This document shows, one piece after another, positions 11,421-23,481 of a stretch of 64,000 nucleotides of DNA. Location: positions 378,501-442,500 of the forward strand of contig QVRM01001215.1 in NCBI GenBank assembly GCA_003439945.1, in the 5' to 3' direction. The DNA is from Dermanyssus gallinae. Taxonomy: Eukaryota > Arthropoda > Arachnida > Mesostigmata > Dermanyssidae. The notes beneath the pieces were generated by a model, which worked only from the letters and a program-made list of their open reading frames with translations, had not been told where the DNA came from and did no database searches. Position numbers and translations under genes: made by a program. How positions within the stretch are numbered: position 1 is the stretch's first letter; each line of letters begins with the position of its first letter.

Positions 11421-12253
11421 CAACGCTCTAATTGGTACCAATTGGCAATAAAAGAAAACATTTAATTTTGTTCCATGCAGAATGAGTACGTGGGGAGTTC
11501 GACCCGAGGTAATTGTGCTAGCCCAAACCTAGATTCCGCCCGCTGGGTCTGCGTGGCTCGTAATTAGTCAGTATTATGGCCCTGTTTGTTTTTGAGCACG
11601 ATCTATTTGTCACTTTACTGCTACTTCGATAGTTAAAAGAATCTCGTTACACTTCAAAATCATGTTGAGTGGCTTACCACCATTCAGCATGTCAATGGGT
11701 ACTTTTGCTTTAAGGTTGTGTGATTTATTTCTTCTTTGCAGTAATCTTATAAATCTCCTATGGTTGTATCCCTCACTTATAAGGTTTTTAACCAGATCGT
11801 TTTGAACGTCGAATAGTCAATTTACAAGGTTTGCCCTGTGTACACATCTGTGCCCACACAGAGGCGATGAACCTTGAATACAACTTTGTTCAACTGAATG
11901 TACAACTACAACCAATATTAACGGGCACACACGACCTGCACTGCATCAAAACCAAATGGCAGCTTTTACATTTGTATAAAAATAAAAACCAAAAGTTTGT
12001 GAAACGACGGAATGGTTTCACAATGTTGGGGATGCATAATCGATCACGGCTGGATGTTAATTTACTTGTTTTTATGAGTAATGCTTTTTCTTGAAAGGTC
12101 TCGGAGATGCGTGCTTCACCTGCGTTACTGACAGCTAGCAGTAATTAATGTGGGACTTGGCGAACCCACTAAAACGGATATCTTTCCCACCGCCTCAACC
12201 TTGAAAATTTTTATGAGTCTCCCTCTTACTCCCTATATATATATATATGTGTG
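11421..12253. other. unassigned stretch
   Basis: A relic at 12095-12140 (TTCACCTGCGTTACTGACAG) resembles the 3' UTR of the retroelement tail at 52.4 kb. A short (TA)n lies at 12233-12249. No gene is recognised. Confidence 0.5.
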
Positions 12254-12916
12254 CAGGGTATTCCAGAAATATTTAAAACGCGATATAGGGAACTGTAGAG
12301 CTCGTTATGATAAATATTGTCTCCGATGGAACATGGTCTTGGACAAGTCTTGTTTCGGAGTGTGAGTGATATTACTAAAATCCGTGACACTGGAGTTGTT
12401 GCGCGGCAATGGACCATAAAATGTGCAATTGCAAGACAACCAATTCTCCTATACTGAAACTAAGCACATTGACATGAGAAAATGCTGCAAAAAAACGTTT
12501 AAAAATGTTTTCTCTGAAGAACATATAACACCGGCCAGATGAAGCGACATGGTTTTTTTGAAGAGAATTCGCAAAAATAAAGTTCCTTATTAGGCTTCGT
12601 GCCCAATACCTCAAAATCATAACCATACGACCATTCACAATTCGCAAAACTAATACATTCAGGCAAATGCTTTTTATGACTATCATGAATGTCCTACTTT
12701 TAATGCTTAGTTTCTGTGTTGGAGGACTGGTTGTCTTGCATTTGCATTATTTATGCTTCTATGTCGGGCAACAACACCAGTATCATGGATTTTAGTAATA
12801 TCACTCTCACTCCGAAACAAGACTTCTCAGAGACCATGTTTCATTGGAAAAAATATTGATATTAACGAGGTCAACAATTCTCTATATCGCTATTCAAATC
12901 TTTGTGGGAGACCTTG
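12254..12916. mobile_element. foldback/MITE-like element with ~215-bp inverted arms
   Basis: Left arm 12254-12468 and right arm 12703-12916 are imperfect inverted repeats: both contain AGTCTTGTTTCGGAGTG, GTGATATTACTAAAATCC and GCAAGACAACCA in mirrored positions. The tips read CAGGGTATTCC and CAAGGTCTCCC. The 234-bp centre has no transposase. TA-rich DNA lies outside both tips, but a clean target duplication is not evident. The arm divergence (roughly a fifth of positions) says it is old. Confidence 0.85.
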
Positions 12917-12969
12917 CATATACATATCTACGCATACAGTCGTGTCTGTAAGGGCAGGCCTGTCCATGA

Positions 12970-12970
12970 G

Positions 12971-13055
<85 letters not shown>
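12970..13055. repeat. (TA)n microsatellite
   Basis: About 40 TA units, one of the longest in the window. Further short TA runs follow at 13270-13286 and 13307-13322. Confidence 0.95.
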
Positions 13056-13057
<2 letters not shown>

Positions 13058-13322
13058 ATTTTAAGTTTAAAAACGTGGTTCATTCAACGGAAACGTGCTC
13101 CATACAAAATAAGAGTGCCGTGCAATTGTACCTCCATATTGCACAATCGTATAAGCATATAAAAAAACATTGCAAAGCAATCAATACATGCGTGTCCAGA
13201 ATATTTCCGTTCATATTATATATAGCGTTTTGTTTCTGTTGTTGTTTATTCACAATCATTGGTAGGTCCATATATATATATATATACCGCTGGAAATAAT
13301 TAATGAATATATATATATATAT

Positions 13323-14325
13323 AGTTATGTCACCGTGGAACGCCGCTTGAGGCTGGAGATGATGCAGGATGGTGTGAGGTAGGCGCTGGGGGAAAACCTG
13401 TGGTAGCTAAAGAAGCAATTACCAAGGTTCAAGTTAAAGAGAAAACTGATGCTGTAATATTTTCAGCCGAAGATAATAAGTTGGAAACAAACTTTAATGC
13501 CATATGCGACGACATCGCGAAACATATTTCCGGTCCGCTAGAAGAACCAACTTTCACTATAGCGGGAAATCTATTATTGTCGCAGAAAATCCTGAGGATA
13601 GGGCAGCTCTGTTGAGTCTGCAGTCGTTAGCCGGTGTTCCTGTCACTTCTCGAATAAGTGGTTCCAGATCGGTAGTGAAAGGCACGATAAGCGGTGTGCA
13701 CCCATCGTTAACCGAATCTGCTATTACCAGTGCTCTTAAACCGCTTGGAGTCACAGAAGCAGTTCGTGTTCGATCCAAAAACGCCAGAACGGGTTTTGTG
13801 ATGGCCACGGATAATGTCATTCTGACATTTTCCGGAGCTAATTTTCCGGCTGAAGTACGATTGGTTTTAAGTCACACGGCGTGGTCTTCTACCCGGAGAA
13901 GCTATCCATTCTCCGCTCTCTCTATCCATTGCTACCGCTGCTACAGTCTAGACCATCTGCAATCGGAATGTCGACTAACGAGTCCCCGATGCCGACTCCT
14001 GCACTCAGCATAGAAAAGATCCTGCAGTCGGTGACAGAAAAGCTTATCCCGCGGATAGTTGACACCATTGTGACTCAAGTAGGCGCTGTTATCGAAAAAC
14101 TAATCGCGTCGATCATCCCGGGACTGTCTCTGAACTCTCGGGCCGTAGCTGCAGAACAATTGGCTCCCGCTGCCCAGTCTGGTGGGATAGACATCCTAAA
14201 GAGATAGAAAATGCAATAAAAGCCGTCTTCACCCCTACACAAACAGAAGAGTCAATCGAAGACCCGGCTCCCTTGCGATCTCGTGTCCTAGATGGCTCAC
14301 AGGTGGTACAGACCGAAAACTTATA
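13323..14325 (+). pseudogene. retrotransposon ORF1 (nucleic-acid-binding, CCHC), frameshifted
   Basis: Open from 13323, so the N-terminus is truncated. After a frame change near 13575 it reads VVKGTISGVHPSLTESAI and VILTFSGANFPAEV, the RNA-recognition-like segment typical of I/CR1-style ORF1 proteins. A CCHC-type cluster CYRCYSLDHLQSEC follows at about 13932-13973. A second frame change near 13975 leads into a Ser/Pro-rich tail ending with stops near 14325. The family binds element RNA as a chaperone. The style resembles tick retroelements in my memory; no search was done. Confidence 0.72.
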
Positions 14326-14506
14326 ATGACCAGTCGGCAAACTGATATCCGACGCTGGGTCCCGCTGGTCAATTACAAGCAGACACGCCCACTCAACCGA
14401 TAACTTCGAACCGACTACCGAACCAACAATTTCAAACCGACCCTGGCGTACCTTTTCACATCGCCGACTATTTTCCGAAAGTCGTGGAAATTAAATCTAA
14501 GCTAAA

Positions 14507-16773
14507 ATGATATCTTGCACACCCCGCTCTCTTAGAAGCCATGTTGCAGCAGAATTATCTAAAACTATAAATGATCTGTGTTCGTCTGCCTCACCGGAAA
14601 ATTGGGAACGGCTATTTGCTTTCCCTTCTCTTGTGTTTACAATCCCCGCAAAAAAAGAAAAAGGACGCACACTTACATCAGTTATTCGGGAAAACCTGGT
14701 ACGCTTCCGTCGGAGAGCTAAAATAAGTGAAAACCCTCACTTGTGTGGAACAAAACGCAAGACGCCCTCGCCATGCGACACCGACTTCCGACGGTCAAAA
14801 ATGGTACAGACGAAACTGGCTCTTGGAGATATTTCGTCGGCCGCCCGCACACTTTTGTCTACTGACGAGATCGCCCCAGTCGATCCACAAACCCTCGAGA
14901 GCCTCTTAGCCAAGCACCCCGAACACCCCCCAGATACAACCTTCCCAGACGCACCAGCGACCAGACCACCGGGATCTGAAATCTCCGTTACCCCAGCGGA
15001 GGTCCGCAACGCAATTAGAAGTTTCCCCAATTGCTCCAGCGGGCAAAGTCCTTGTCAAGAAATCAATCAAATACATTGTTGAGTTAGTTGCCCCACTGCA
15101 ACTTGGCTGTGGTATTAAGGGGGTACCGAAGCTGCCGTACATGCCACCGCTGCATACATTGAATCACACAGAGCCGCAAACCATAAAATATTGGTAAAGT
15201 TGGATTTTCAAAATGCCTTTAACATGATGCGAAGAGACCACATTTTAAACTCGGTTAAACAGCGAACCCCGGCGCTGTACGCCGCTATCTACCAGATGTA
15301 TTGCTTCCCGTCCAACCTCTATTGGCAAGGACTATGCTGTCGAAGTGTGGGGTGCAGCAGGGCGACCCGTGTGGGCCTGCCCTCTTCTGCATAGGATTAC
15401 ATGAGCTTCAGGCACGACTGCAGTCACAATTGCGACCGTGGTACTTAGACGATGGACTACTTGCAGGCGATTTGCCTGCTGTCCTTCCGACATTAAGAAG
15501 GTCCAGGACTTCGAGGCGGTCTCGGGCCTGAAGCTCAATGACAATAATTGTGAGCTCCTTGTGTTATCGCACAACGACAGAGAGGAATGCACATCCAGCC
15601 CTGTATCTTCTACGGCAAAGCCTTTCCACGCCTCGTTTAATTTATCTTCTACGATGTTCTCCCTCATACAAGAGCGATGACCTGCTCCACGTTCTCGACG
15701 AACTCTCCCGGACGACACTCGAATGCTTACTCAATGTGCGCCTAGGAGACAACGCATGGGCCTCAGCTACGCTGCCGATCAGCGTGGGTGGCCTCGGTGT
15801 CCGTTCAACTAAAGATCTGGCCTTATCGTGCTACGTGGGCTCGATCACAGATTTTAAACATCTAATTGTTTCCATAGGCCCGTAAGGTACATCGGAGGTG
15901 ATCGAACGGGCTTCGCGTACGAGCCTGGACGAATTTGAATCGCGGTGGGAGGTTCTACCGGTTTCCCCAACTCAAGAGTCTCTCGACCGCATTGTCGTAG
16001 AGCGAAAACAGGCCTATCTCCTGTATCAGGCGCAAACCACGGCTGACAAGGCTAGACTACGAGCTTGCTTCGATCCGATGAGTGGCAAGTGGCTTCAGGC
16101 CCTCCCCTCGCTGCAACTAGGTACGATGCTGGACAATAACACACTCCGCATCGTGTCTGGTCTGCGGCTGGGGGAGTCGGTCTGTGCCGCTCATCTTTGC
16201 AACCGGTGTCGGTTCCCCGTAACAACAACAGGGGTACACGCATTATCGTGCCGATACAGCGCCGGCCGCCACCCACGACACTATGCAATAAACGACGTCG
16301 TCTGTCGTGCACTGCATAGTGCACAGGTGCCGGCTGTGAAAGAGCCACTAGGCCTCAGCGCCAATAGTGGGTTACGACCGGACGGCAAAACTCTAACCCC
16401 TTGGGAAAGAGGTCGTCTACTTGTATGGGACGTTACCGTGTCGTGTACATTGGCCCGGAGCTACGTCGCTCGAACAAGCCAGAAAGCTGGTGCTTCTGCT
16501 TGTCTTGCGGAGGACCGCAAGTTAGCGAAATACAGAGAACTCAATCCGCAGTTTATCCAGCCAATTGCCATTGAAACTTACGGACCCATGGGTAAAGAAA
16601 CGTCAAAATTTTTCAAGGAGCTTGGAAAAAGACTGAACGCAGTCACAAGGGACCCTTGTTCTGGAGAGTTCCTACTGCAGCGAGTATCGATCGAGCTTCA
16701 GCGGGGAAATGCGGCGTCAGTCGAAGGGTCCCTTCCCTCCGCCGAAGGGTTCCCTGAGATCCCGCAGGAATAG
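14507..16773 (+). pseudogene. retrotransposon ORF2: reverse transcriptase with C-terminal RPD/WDVT domain
   Basis: ATG at 14507 and TAG at 16771-16773, about 755 codons with frame changes near 15050, 15330, 15510 and 15890. A ~190-codon N-terminal part leads to LVKLDFQNAFN (motif A Asp, about 15194), CGVQQGDPCGPALF (motif B, about 15343) and WYLDDG (motif C, about 15440, YLDD rather than YADD). LPISVGGLGVRS follows in the thumb. The last 291 codons are open: a Cys/His cluster (CNRCRFPVTTTGVHALSC), then LRPDGKTL and LLVWDVTVSC. I infer a restriction-like (PD-D/ExK) endonuclease from the RPD and WDVT pair. I have seen this RT type in invertebrate predicted proteins but cannot name its clade with certainty. 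Confidence 0.85.
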
Positions 16774-16830
16774 AGATGTTCCCAAAACTATGTTTGATTA
16801 AATAAAACGTTTTACGGATTAAAAAAAAAT
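16774..16830 (+). terminator. retrotransposon 3' end with poly(A) signal and tail
   Basis: AATAAA at 16801-16806 and nine A at 16822-16830, marking the reverse-transcribed end of the element. Confidence 0.8.
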
Positions 16831-17479
16831 TAAGTTACCACATTGGGGTGGACAATTGTGTCTTTACGTCGCGGAGAAAAGGATGCAAAGTAATGAAGAA
16901 TCTAATATTTTTAGGAATAGACTCCTGGCACGAAACAAGCAAGGGCGTGATTACTAGAAAAAGATAAACAAGCATGACGAAGTTTGTTGCACGCCTTGAT
17001 AATCTACTAGAGATGGGAACGACTGAAAACAAAATCTCCGAAGAAACGATTTCTCGCGGGATCTTTAACGCTAACATAGGAACTTGCAACGTGTAAATTC
17101 CACCAACAGGGAGTAGGTTTTGAGAAACACCACGGTCACAGGCCGAGTTCCTACGCGTCCTGAAAAAACAGGTATCAGTGCATCGTTGTAATATTCTGAC
17201 TCTACAGAGGATCTTACTATAGCCACCACCTCAAAACAGAATACCATAGCAGAGCATTGGTAGGAATATGTTAGAAGTAAACCTTCCTGTAAATTTCTAG
17301 CGACGCGGGCAGAGATCACCGCGTTTTGGTGAGATCCATATGGGGCTGACATTTTATGTTCTTCTGAAGAACAAGTCCCAGGCACCTAGTGATTTTAGAA
17401 AATACCAGAAATAGAAAGCCGTAGCCAACACTTTCTAAGGTAAACTAATTCGACTCACTATTTTCACATCTAGGAGTGA
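16831..17479. other. unassigned stretch
   Basis: Two minus-strand frames (16835-17089 and 17071-17385) show no known motif. Confidence 0.5.
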
Positions 17480-18960
17480 CTAGCGTTAATCAGTATCCAA
17501 ATGAGGTTGCCGGGCCAAGCTTGGGAGACCGAATTTACAGTAAAATATTGAGAAGGATTGGTAACATAATCAGTGATCGGGCCCCGTGGATAACAACCTG
17601 TCGCCACAAGGAGTCCATTCGTCGAGCCCAAAGTGCCTGCCTCTAACCTGGTGAATAAGACCGAAATCAGGCAGCAGTTGTTGTGAAGTAGTAGCCCAGA
17701 CGAGCAATCATCTGTAATAAAAATTAATGATTAAACCAGTTAAAAGTTGCTGAAACGTCAAGAGAGATTGCAGACCTTACTCCCTTCAACAGAATTGGCC
17801 ACTCGCTGTTATAAGTGAGACGGCGCGAGGTTCGTCGATCGGCACTCACAGAAATCGAATTGTTCTGTCGAAAACGAATTGATCTACTCTAAATGTAGAT
17901 CTGGCTATAACATTATCAATTGCTCGAAAACCTCTGCAATCTATTAAACGACCGACATTGGCCTATAATAGCTAGGGATTCATTTCTTTTAAAATAATGG
18001 AAACACCGCCTTGGTCTTCAACGCTAATGGAAAATATCAGTCGCTAAAAACAGCTCATTGTACCTTTCAGGCACCCCATGACATGTCAGCTACCGTTTTC
18101 CCTAAGCCTGAGTAGGAAACCGAGAGCCTTAGAAATAGAAAAATCGGAGAGTGGAATTAAACCGTGATTTTGCTCGAATGTCTCATCCTGAAAGGTTCTT
18201 TGGTTATATCACTGCTCATGCTAAGATGCTCGACCATAAAAGTCTAACGTTGCAGAGTGACGGTACAGCTCGTCCGCAATCTCATTCGGGTCGTCTAATT
18301 TTGTGCCAGAATTAGTGTGAATGGTGACTCCACAGTATCTTGACTCCGCCATAGGTTCTGTTAATGAAAATCCAGAGCCGAGGGGCGCCACGACGTAGTT
18401 CTTCAAAATTAATGTTATACAGCACATCTTTCGTTGCTCGAAACGCTTGGTAAAGACTACAACTGTTTGCTGCCTTTGTATCCGGCGAATTCATCCTTCA
18501 GCAAGAACGACACATTTTATTAACTTTACGGCGTAACCGTAAAAAACAATAAACCTGGTGCGTTTTGCACGAACTGTGGGAACAGGGAAACGACATAGAC
18601 AAAATACATATCATACCTATGGAGCAAGGTGCAAGGCATGCAAAACCGTACACGGGCATTAGCCTTACGGAAAAAACAAATGAAGTTAGGGTCATCGCAC
18701 ATGCTATTAATAAAACGCACTTATAATAAAAGAAAGGTTTTCCTGAAAGACTCAAAATCATATACAGCCAACCTGGAAGTTTCTCCAATCTGATTCAGGA
18801 ACTGGTTAATATTGGATCTATTATAACTTCTATGAGGTCGTACCTGACGGTTATGCAGCGACAGCGTTGTCTGAAAAAGACATGATGACCGGGCAATAGT
18901 TGGAGAACAGCAAAGCAAAAACGAACTGATAGGAGTTTGGCGTTAGAAGCCCCGATCTAA
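17480..18960 (-). pseudogene. Jockey/CR1-like non-LTR element, endonuclease tail plus RT, heavily decayed
   Basis: Minus strand. The segment 18960-18520 reads SYNRSNINQFLNQIGE, the end-of-endonuclease/linker signature of Jockey/CR1-like ORF2 proteins. Next come KLDDPNEIADELYRHSATLD (about 18310-18250), YYRPMSVV (about 17960) for the usual NYRPISVL, FSTEQFDFCECRST (about 17870) for the EQFGFR block, and a poor GPRSLIMLPILLNILL (about 17575-17530) in the motif B region. Many stops and frame changes. The motif C YADD box and thumb were not found. Clade assignment is from the linker style. Confidence 0.6.
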
Positions 18961-19333
18961 ATGCAAGGCAAATAGGTGCATTTTGGAAGCAAGTCGACTA
19001 CAATATAAAGTAGTGTGTCGTTACAAGTTGTATCGTTAGGGTAACGCATTTCCGTAGTTTTTACCGTAGCAAATAGATCGCGTTTGCCAATGCCATTTCG
19101 ACTTTAGATGAACACAGCACATGCAATACAACAACATGTAGGGAACTGCATGCCCACCTGGAAAACCAGGATGACAGCCATCTAGCTCGCGCATTGTAGA
19201 GTATGTAGATGCAGCTAACTAATGTGCGACAATTCGTTCGTTGTTCTGCTTTTCGTCATACAGAGTGCAGAATAAATCCACAACAAGCCGAAGAACAAAT
19301 CGAAAACAGATTTAGTGTTTACGTTAACAGCTG
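18961..19333. other. unassigned stretch
   Basis: Nothing recognised. Confidence 0.5.
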
Positions 19334-19346
19334 ATAATAATAATAA

Positions 19347-19429
<83 letters not shown>

Positions 19430-19430
19430 T
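19334..19430. repeat. (TAA)/(ATT)n microsatellite
   Basis: Short (TAA)n switching through TTG into about 26 ATT units. It pairs with the AAT array at 19546-19612. Confidence 0.95.
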
Positions 19431-19545
19431 ATTTAATATGTCTTAGAGCAATACAGTTGTGAGGTGTGAATGTGTATCCTCATCATTTTATAGTTTATTT
19501 CTTGCTGTCGTCAGCCCATCGCACCTAATATCGTCGTAATATCGA

Positions 19546-19546
19546 C

Positions 19547-19612
<66 letters not shown>
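19546..19612. repeat. (AAT)n microsatellite grading into AAG
   Basis: About 21 AAT units followed by AAGAAGAAG. Inverted relative to 19350-19430 across a ~115-bp spacer. Confidence 0.95.
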
Positions 19613-22600
19613 GAAGAAGAAGAAGAACAAGAGGACGCAATGACGCAAGAAATCTGCATACCACTAGGTACGGTTTACTTATTTCAAGTACCTTATTTTC
19701 CGCGATTTCAAAGTCGTCCCCGAATGGCCCTTTTACAGATTTGTGTAGAGACTACGATTTATTTTGTTAGACCTAGCTCGTTATTGAAGCCATTATGATA
19801 GCTGATTGTAAAACCATAACGTCATAATTGACGTCTACGTCCATGTGGCATGAGATGCTCCGGCTTACGGCTTGATGGCGACGAACGGCTCTAGGAGGCG
19901 CGCTTAATGAATCAAAAAGCTGATTAGGTAAACGACAACAATGTCTATACTCGACACTTTCCATTAGCATTTAGTAGTGCTTGCACCGTGCAACGTGCGC
20001 TAAGGTGCAGCGTCGGAGGACGATGGAAACGTTTGGGGAACGGCAACAAATTTTTGTTGGAGGCGGTCGGGAAATATGGCGAAGCCTTATTGATGCCGTT
20101 ATTTGCCTGCAAGGACGACTCATCGGGAAATCGAAGAGCCAGCTGTTTTGAGTTGCTATGCAAGATCATTCAGGCAATCTGATCGGCATGCGTCGTATTA
20201 TTCAGCGACTAGCTACACCGCTTTTTTGCCGGCTACTGGTTGGCTTACTACGCGCACTTTTGCCACGATAGGGGCTTGGTTGTCGCACCGTGCTTCGGGT
20301 GCGCTGTGAGACAATTCGTCAACGAAAAGCTTTACATAGAAGGCACCTCGAGTACACGCGTACAACGTTCCATATCTAGCTAGGACAGAACCTATTTGAG
20401 TGGACAATTCATGGCCACCTCTTCCTCGGGGGGGCCCGTTGTTCCCTTCTCCTTTCCACCCTTTTATAGCTGTATGTCTTTTATTTTCTCTTTTTTTCTC
20501 TCTTTCTCCCGTCTTTAGTATTCCTTACTGGCCGGCTTAAAGAATTAGCTGCAACGTGTCGCCCAACGCTATTACGTGGACGTGGTAATGGCTAACACTA
20601 TGTCAAAAGCAGGCGTATTGTCGCTCGGGTCAAGGACGCCCGACTATCTTCCCTCGTGCGTACATCATCGAGGCTTGCAGCTCGCGGCTTAGGACTTTTC
20701 GTGGTGCTTTTCGTAAGCGAGGCGAGGTAGAGGAGCGCACGGGAGGGATCGTCTCGCTCGTCCGAGAGGGAACAACTGATAACAACGTTTAATTATAACG
20801 CTGCCTGGGTCAAATGTTAGGAATCTCGCGCAGGACTCCTCAGGATCGTTCGCCGAGAGGCCGCGGCAGACCGGTTCTCGAAGCCGCTCGAGGACATTGT
20901 TCTCTCTTCTAAAGAGAGAGAGAGAGATAGACTCAATGAAACCCACGTGGAGTTCCACTGACCTTGCGATAAATATTTGCTGCTTACAGAGTTGTGCAAT
21001 CTTGTATGAAATGTTTGAATTCTAAAGCAAACTCTTTACAGCGAGTCACATTTATCGACCGAGTCGACTTTGTTTTACAAACGCTTTGGGTAGTTAGTCG
21101 TCTGCCATACGTGAAGAGGAAACTATTGTCAAAATGCAAGCACGATTACGCCAAACATTAAGAAGTAATTCCCTAATTGTGCCACAGGCCTTAAGACCCA
21201 TTGCGAGCGACGAGATATGTTTTATGATGCTTTCTTCACCACGAGCCATGTTATGGAATATAAAAACGCTCTGCCATTTCGCGTACGTTACACGTCATGT
21301 AAAATAAAAAGCAACTTTAATTGCAACGGTAATCCTAATGCGTTCCCGCGCCCGTATTGATCCAATGCTTGTCGCTTTGCCATTAAAATCATGATTCAGT
21401 AATTCCATTACCCAGTTAACTCTGTAAGTCGGTTCCCTTAGGAAGTAATGCAAATCGAGCACTGCAAAACAAAATGTCATAATCGTCTAATGGCTTAATA
21501 TCAAATTTAAGCGGTCATTCGGGTAGTCTACATAGCATGCAGCTGAATAGTAACGAATTAAATAAGTACTGAGCGTACATATATATGATAGGAGAGTAGT
21601 TCTGTGTTAGCGTATATATAAGTTAGGAGACAAGTTTCGTGTTAAGCGCCGCCTAGGACAGTCTATGTGCGAAAAAATGCACTCTGCTGTTGACATCATT
21701 TTCTTTGCTTTTTTTTTCTCTCTGCAGAACGTTTCACTTTCGTCTGCGCTCTGACGTGGCACAAAGGGGCAACACGCTCGGCGCGCGAGCGACAATTTGT
21801 CGTTCTGTTTGCGCCCAGAGTTCCTTTGACGGAGGGGAACGTTCGGCCAAAGGTGTTGCAAGTGCTGCTGTAGGGGCAAAAGTAGTATAGTACAGAATGG
21901 CAGGCTGTGGGAGTGAGGAACGGAACCTTTTTCGGACTCCATTGAGGACGTTTGCGCAAATCGTGTGCGTACGTTGCATTCTGGCCGTAATCCCCGCAAA
22001 AATACGGGGAATGCACGGGTAATACGTATGACGATGAGCATCACTTTGGTAACTCGGTCTAAGTAAGTGAACGCGCAGAAGATAGTCCATGAACAACCTG
22101 GCCCGAGGCTGCAAGCTCTCGAGGTTGCTTTGCAGAAGATGGAAGACGTTCTTCTTTCAGCTGACTGAGTTCGAATGGCCTAATGCTGATGGCTCCGTGA
22201 GCTATGGGCAAATGTCTCGTCGTGGACACAAAGACGAATTGCGCATCCAAATGTATGCCCCAGCCCCAGTCTGTTAGGGCATAATATACAATTTTGTTTC
22301 ACAAAAGCGTTAACCCAATTTGCATAGAAAAGTGCTTTTGTGGACTCAGTCGTGGTTTGTACTGCAGCAAAGCCCGGCTACAGCAGTCGTCGCATTATGA
22401 CCAATAATAACCACAAGCCGCAAAATGCTCAGAAACCTCAAATATGACTTACATTCGAGTAAGAAGGTAGTCAAATGGTTTAAACTAGAGTAAATGATAC
22501 TTTTTGTGTCAGCGAATCAAACTCCAGTCTGCAAGCCACATAATGGCCCAGTACCACTGGGCGAAAGCTCAAAGGTTGATTAAAACGTAAACAGTATATT

Positions 22601-23115
22601 CGTCGAAAGCAGTGACCATTTTTGTAAGACAATTCAGGGCATCAGGTGTTAGAATACACTATCAGATATGTTTGCTGTAAGACGACTTTAAGGAAACGCG
22701 GGGAGATGGAAGCTTTCCACATCGGCCACCAAGCTGGTGGAAGAGGTTTACCTGGCGAAACCGCAAACTCACCAAACAAAAATTACAATTCTATTCAGCG
22801 ACCTATCAAGCGAGACAATGTGCAGTTGCGTCCCCTCTCACCTATCCTAAGTAAATGCAGCCCACTCGATCTGTCTCTAGAAGGCTCAACAACGAAGGCC
22901 CTGTGAAGCTATGTGAACGAGAGAACCTCGTCATTACTCAGCCGATTTGAAAACAGTCTCGCCTTTACATGTAGGGTGTCTTTTGCTACAGTAGCGACAC
23001 ACTTCGAAACCTAGCTAACTTAGTCGCAGCCCGTCCAGCGGGATTTACAAATGTAAAAGAAGCCTACAATTCGGATGGATTAGCCAGAGCTGTGTCGACA
23101 AAGCCATAAACGACT

Positions 23116-23481
23116 TTGCGCTGCCGGCCCACAGAAGGCGTTTCAGTACTTCTAGGTTTCCGAGTTAGCGTTTCTAGAGGTTTTCTTGTCAAAGACGATC
23201 TAACCAAAAAATGGACTCGTAGGGACGGTAACTTGGCATCCGGAGACTCAAAAGAGGTAGCTCTGAATGACCTGCCCATTGTGCATACGATGCCTGTCAT
23301 CCTGGCTGGATACCTAGATTGTCGTGTCGATCAAAACCCATTACTAGTGGGTGCGCACGAGAGCGCTGATCGAAATGTTCTAGGGAGTATGAGTTATATG
23401 CTCGTATGTACTCGAATTTGTCATTTTCATGGATTTTCTTCGCACAATGCAGGAGGCCGTCGAGCAGCATTGACTGACTAG
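23116..23481 (+). CDS. orphan open frame, possible exon
   Basis: 121 codons to a TAG at 23479-23481 with soluble, balanced composition (for example LVKDDLTKKWTRRDG) and no repeat content. A CCGGCCCACAG acceptor-like site lies just upstream near 23134. I recognise no domain. It could be an exon of an unidentified gene or a chance frame. Confidence 0.2.
   Translation: MRCRPTEGVSVLLGFRVSVSRGFLVKDDLTKKWTRRDGNLASGDSKEVALNDLPIVHTMPVILAGYLDCRVDQNPLLVGAHESADRNVLGSMSYMLVCTRICHFHGFSSHNAGGRRAALTD

Larger units (their letters stand above)
13323..16830 (+). mobile_element. two-ORF non-LTR retrotransposon, APE-less, with intact 3' end
   Basis: Starts abruptly inside ORF1 against a (TA)n run (13307-13322) and ends with AATAAA at 16801-16806 and an A-tract at 16822-16830: a 5'-truncated, polyadenylated non-LTR copy. 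ORF1 (to about 14325) carries a CCHC knuckle. ORF2 (14507-16773) carries an RT and a C-terminal RPD/WDVT domain. There is no apurinic-type endonuclease before the RT. No target-site duplication was found. Confidence 0.85.

Noticed and set aside
12902..13162. Open frames of alternating Tyr-Ile across (TA)n tracts (here and at 311-499, 54646-54861, 55536-55991)
   Set aside because: The repeat simply lacks stop codons in those frames; no coding signal beyond it.
13881..14207. An independent small gene in the retroelement interval
   Set aside because: It is the continuation of ORF1 after a frameshift.
19546..19612. CRISPR-like regular repeats in microsatellite regions
   Set aside because: Units are 2-3 bp simple repeats with no spacers, and the genome is plainly eukaryotic.
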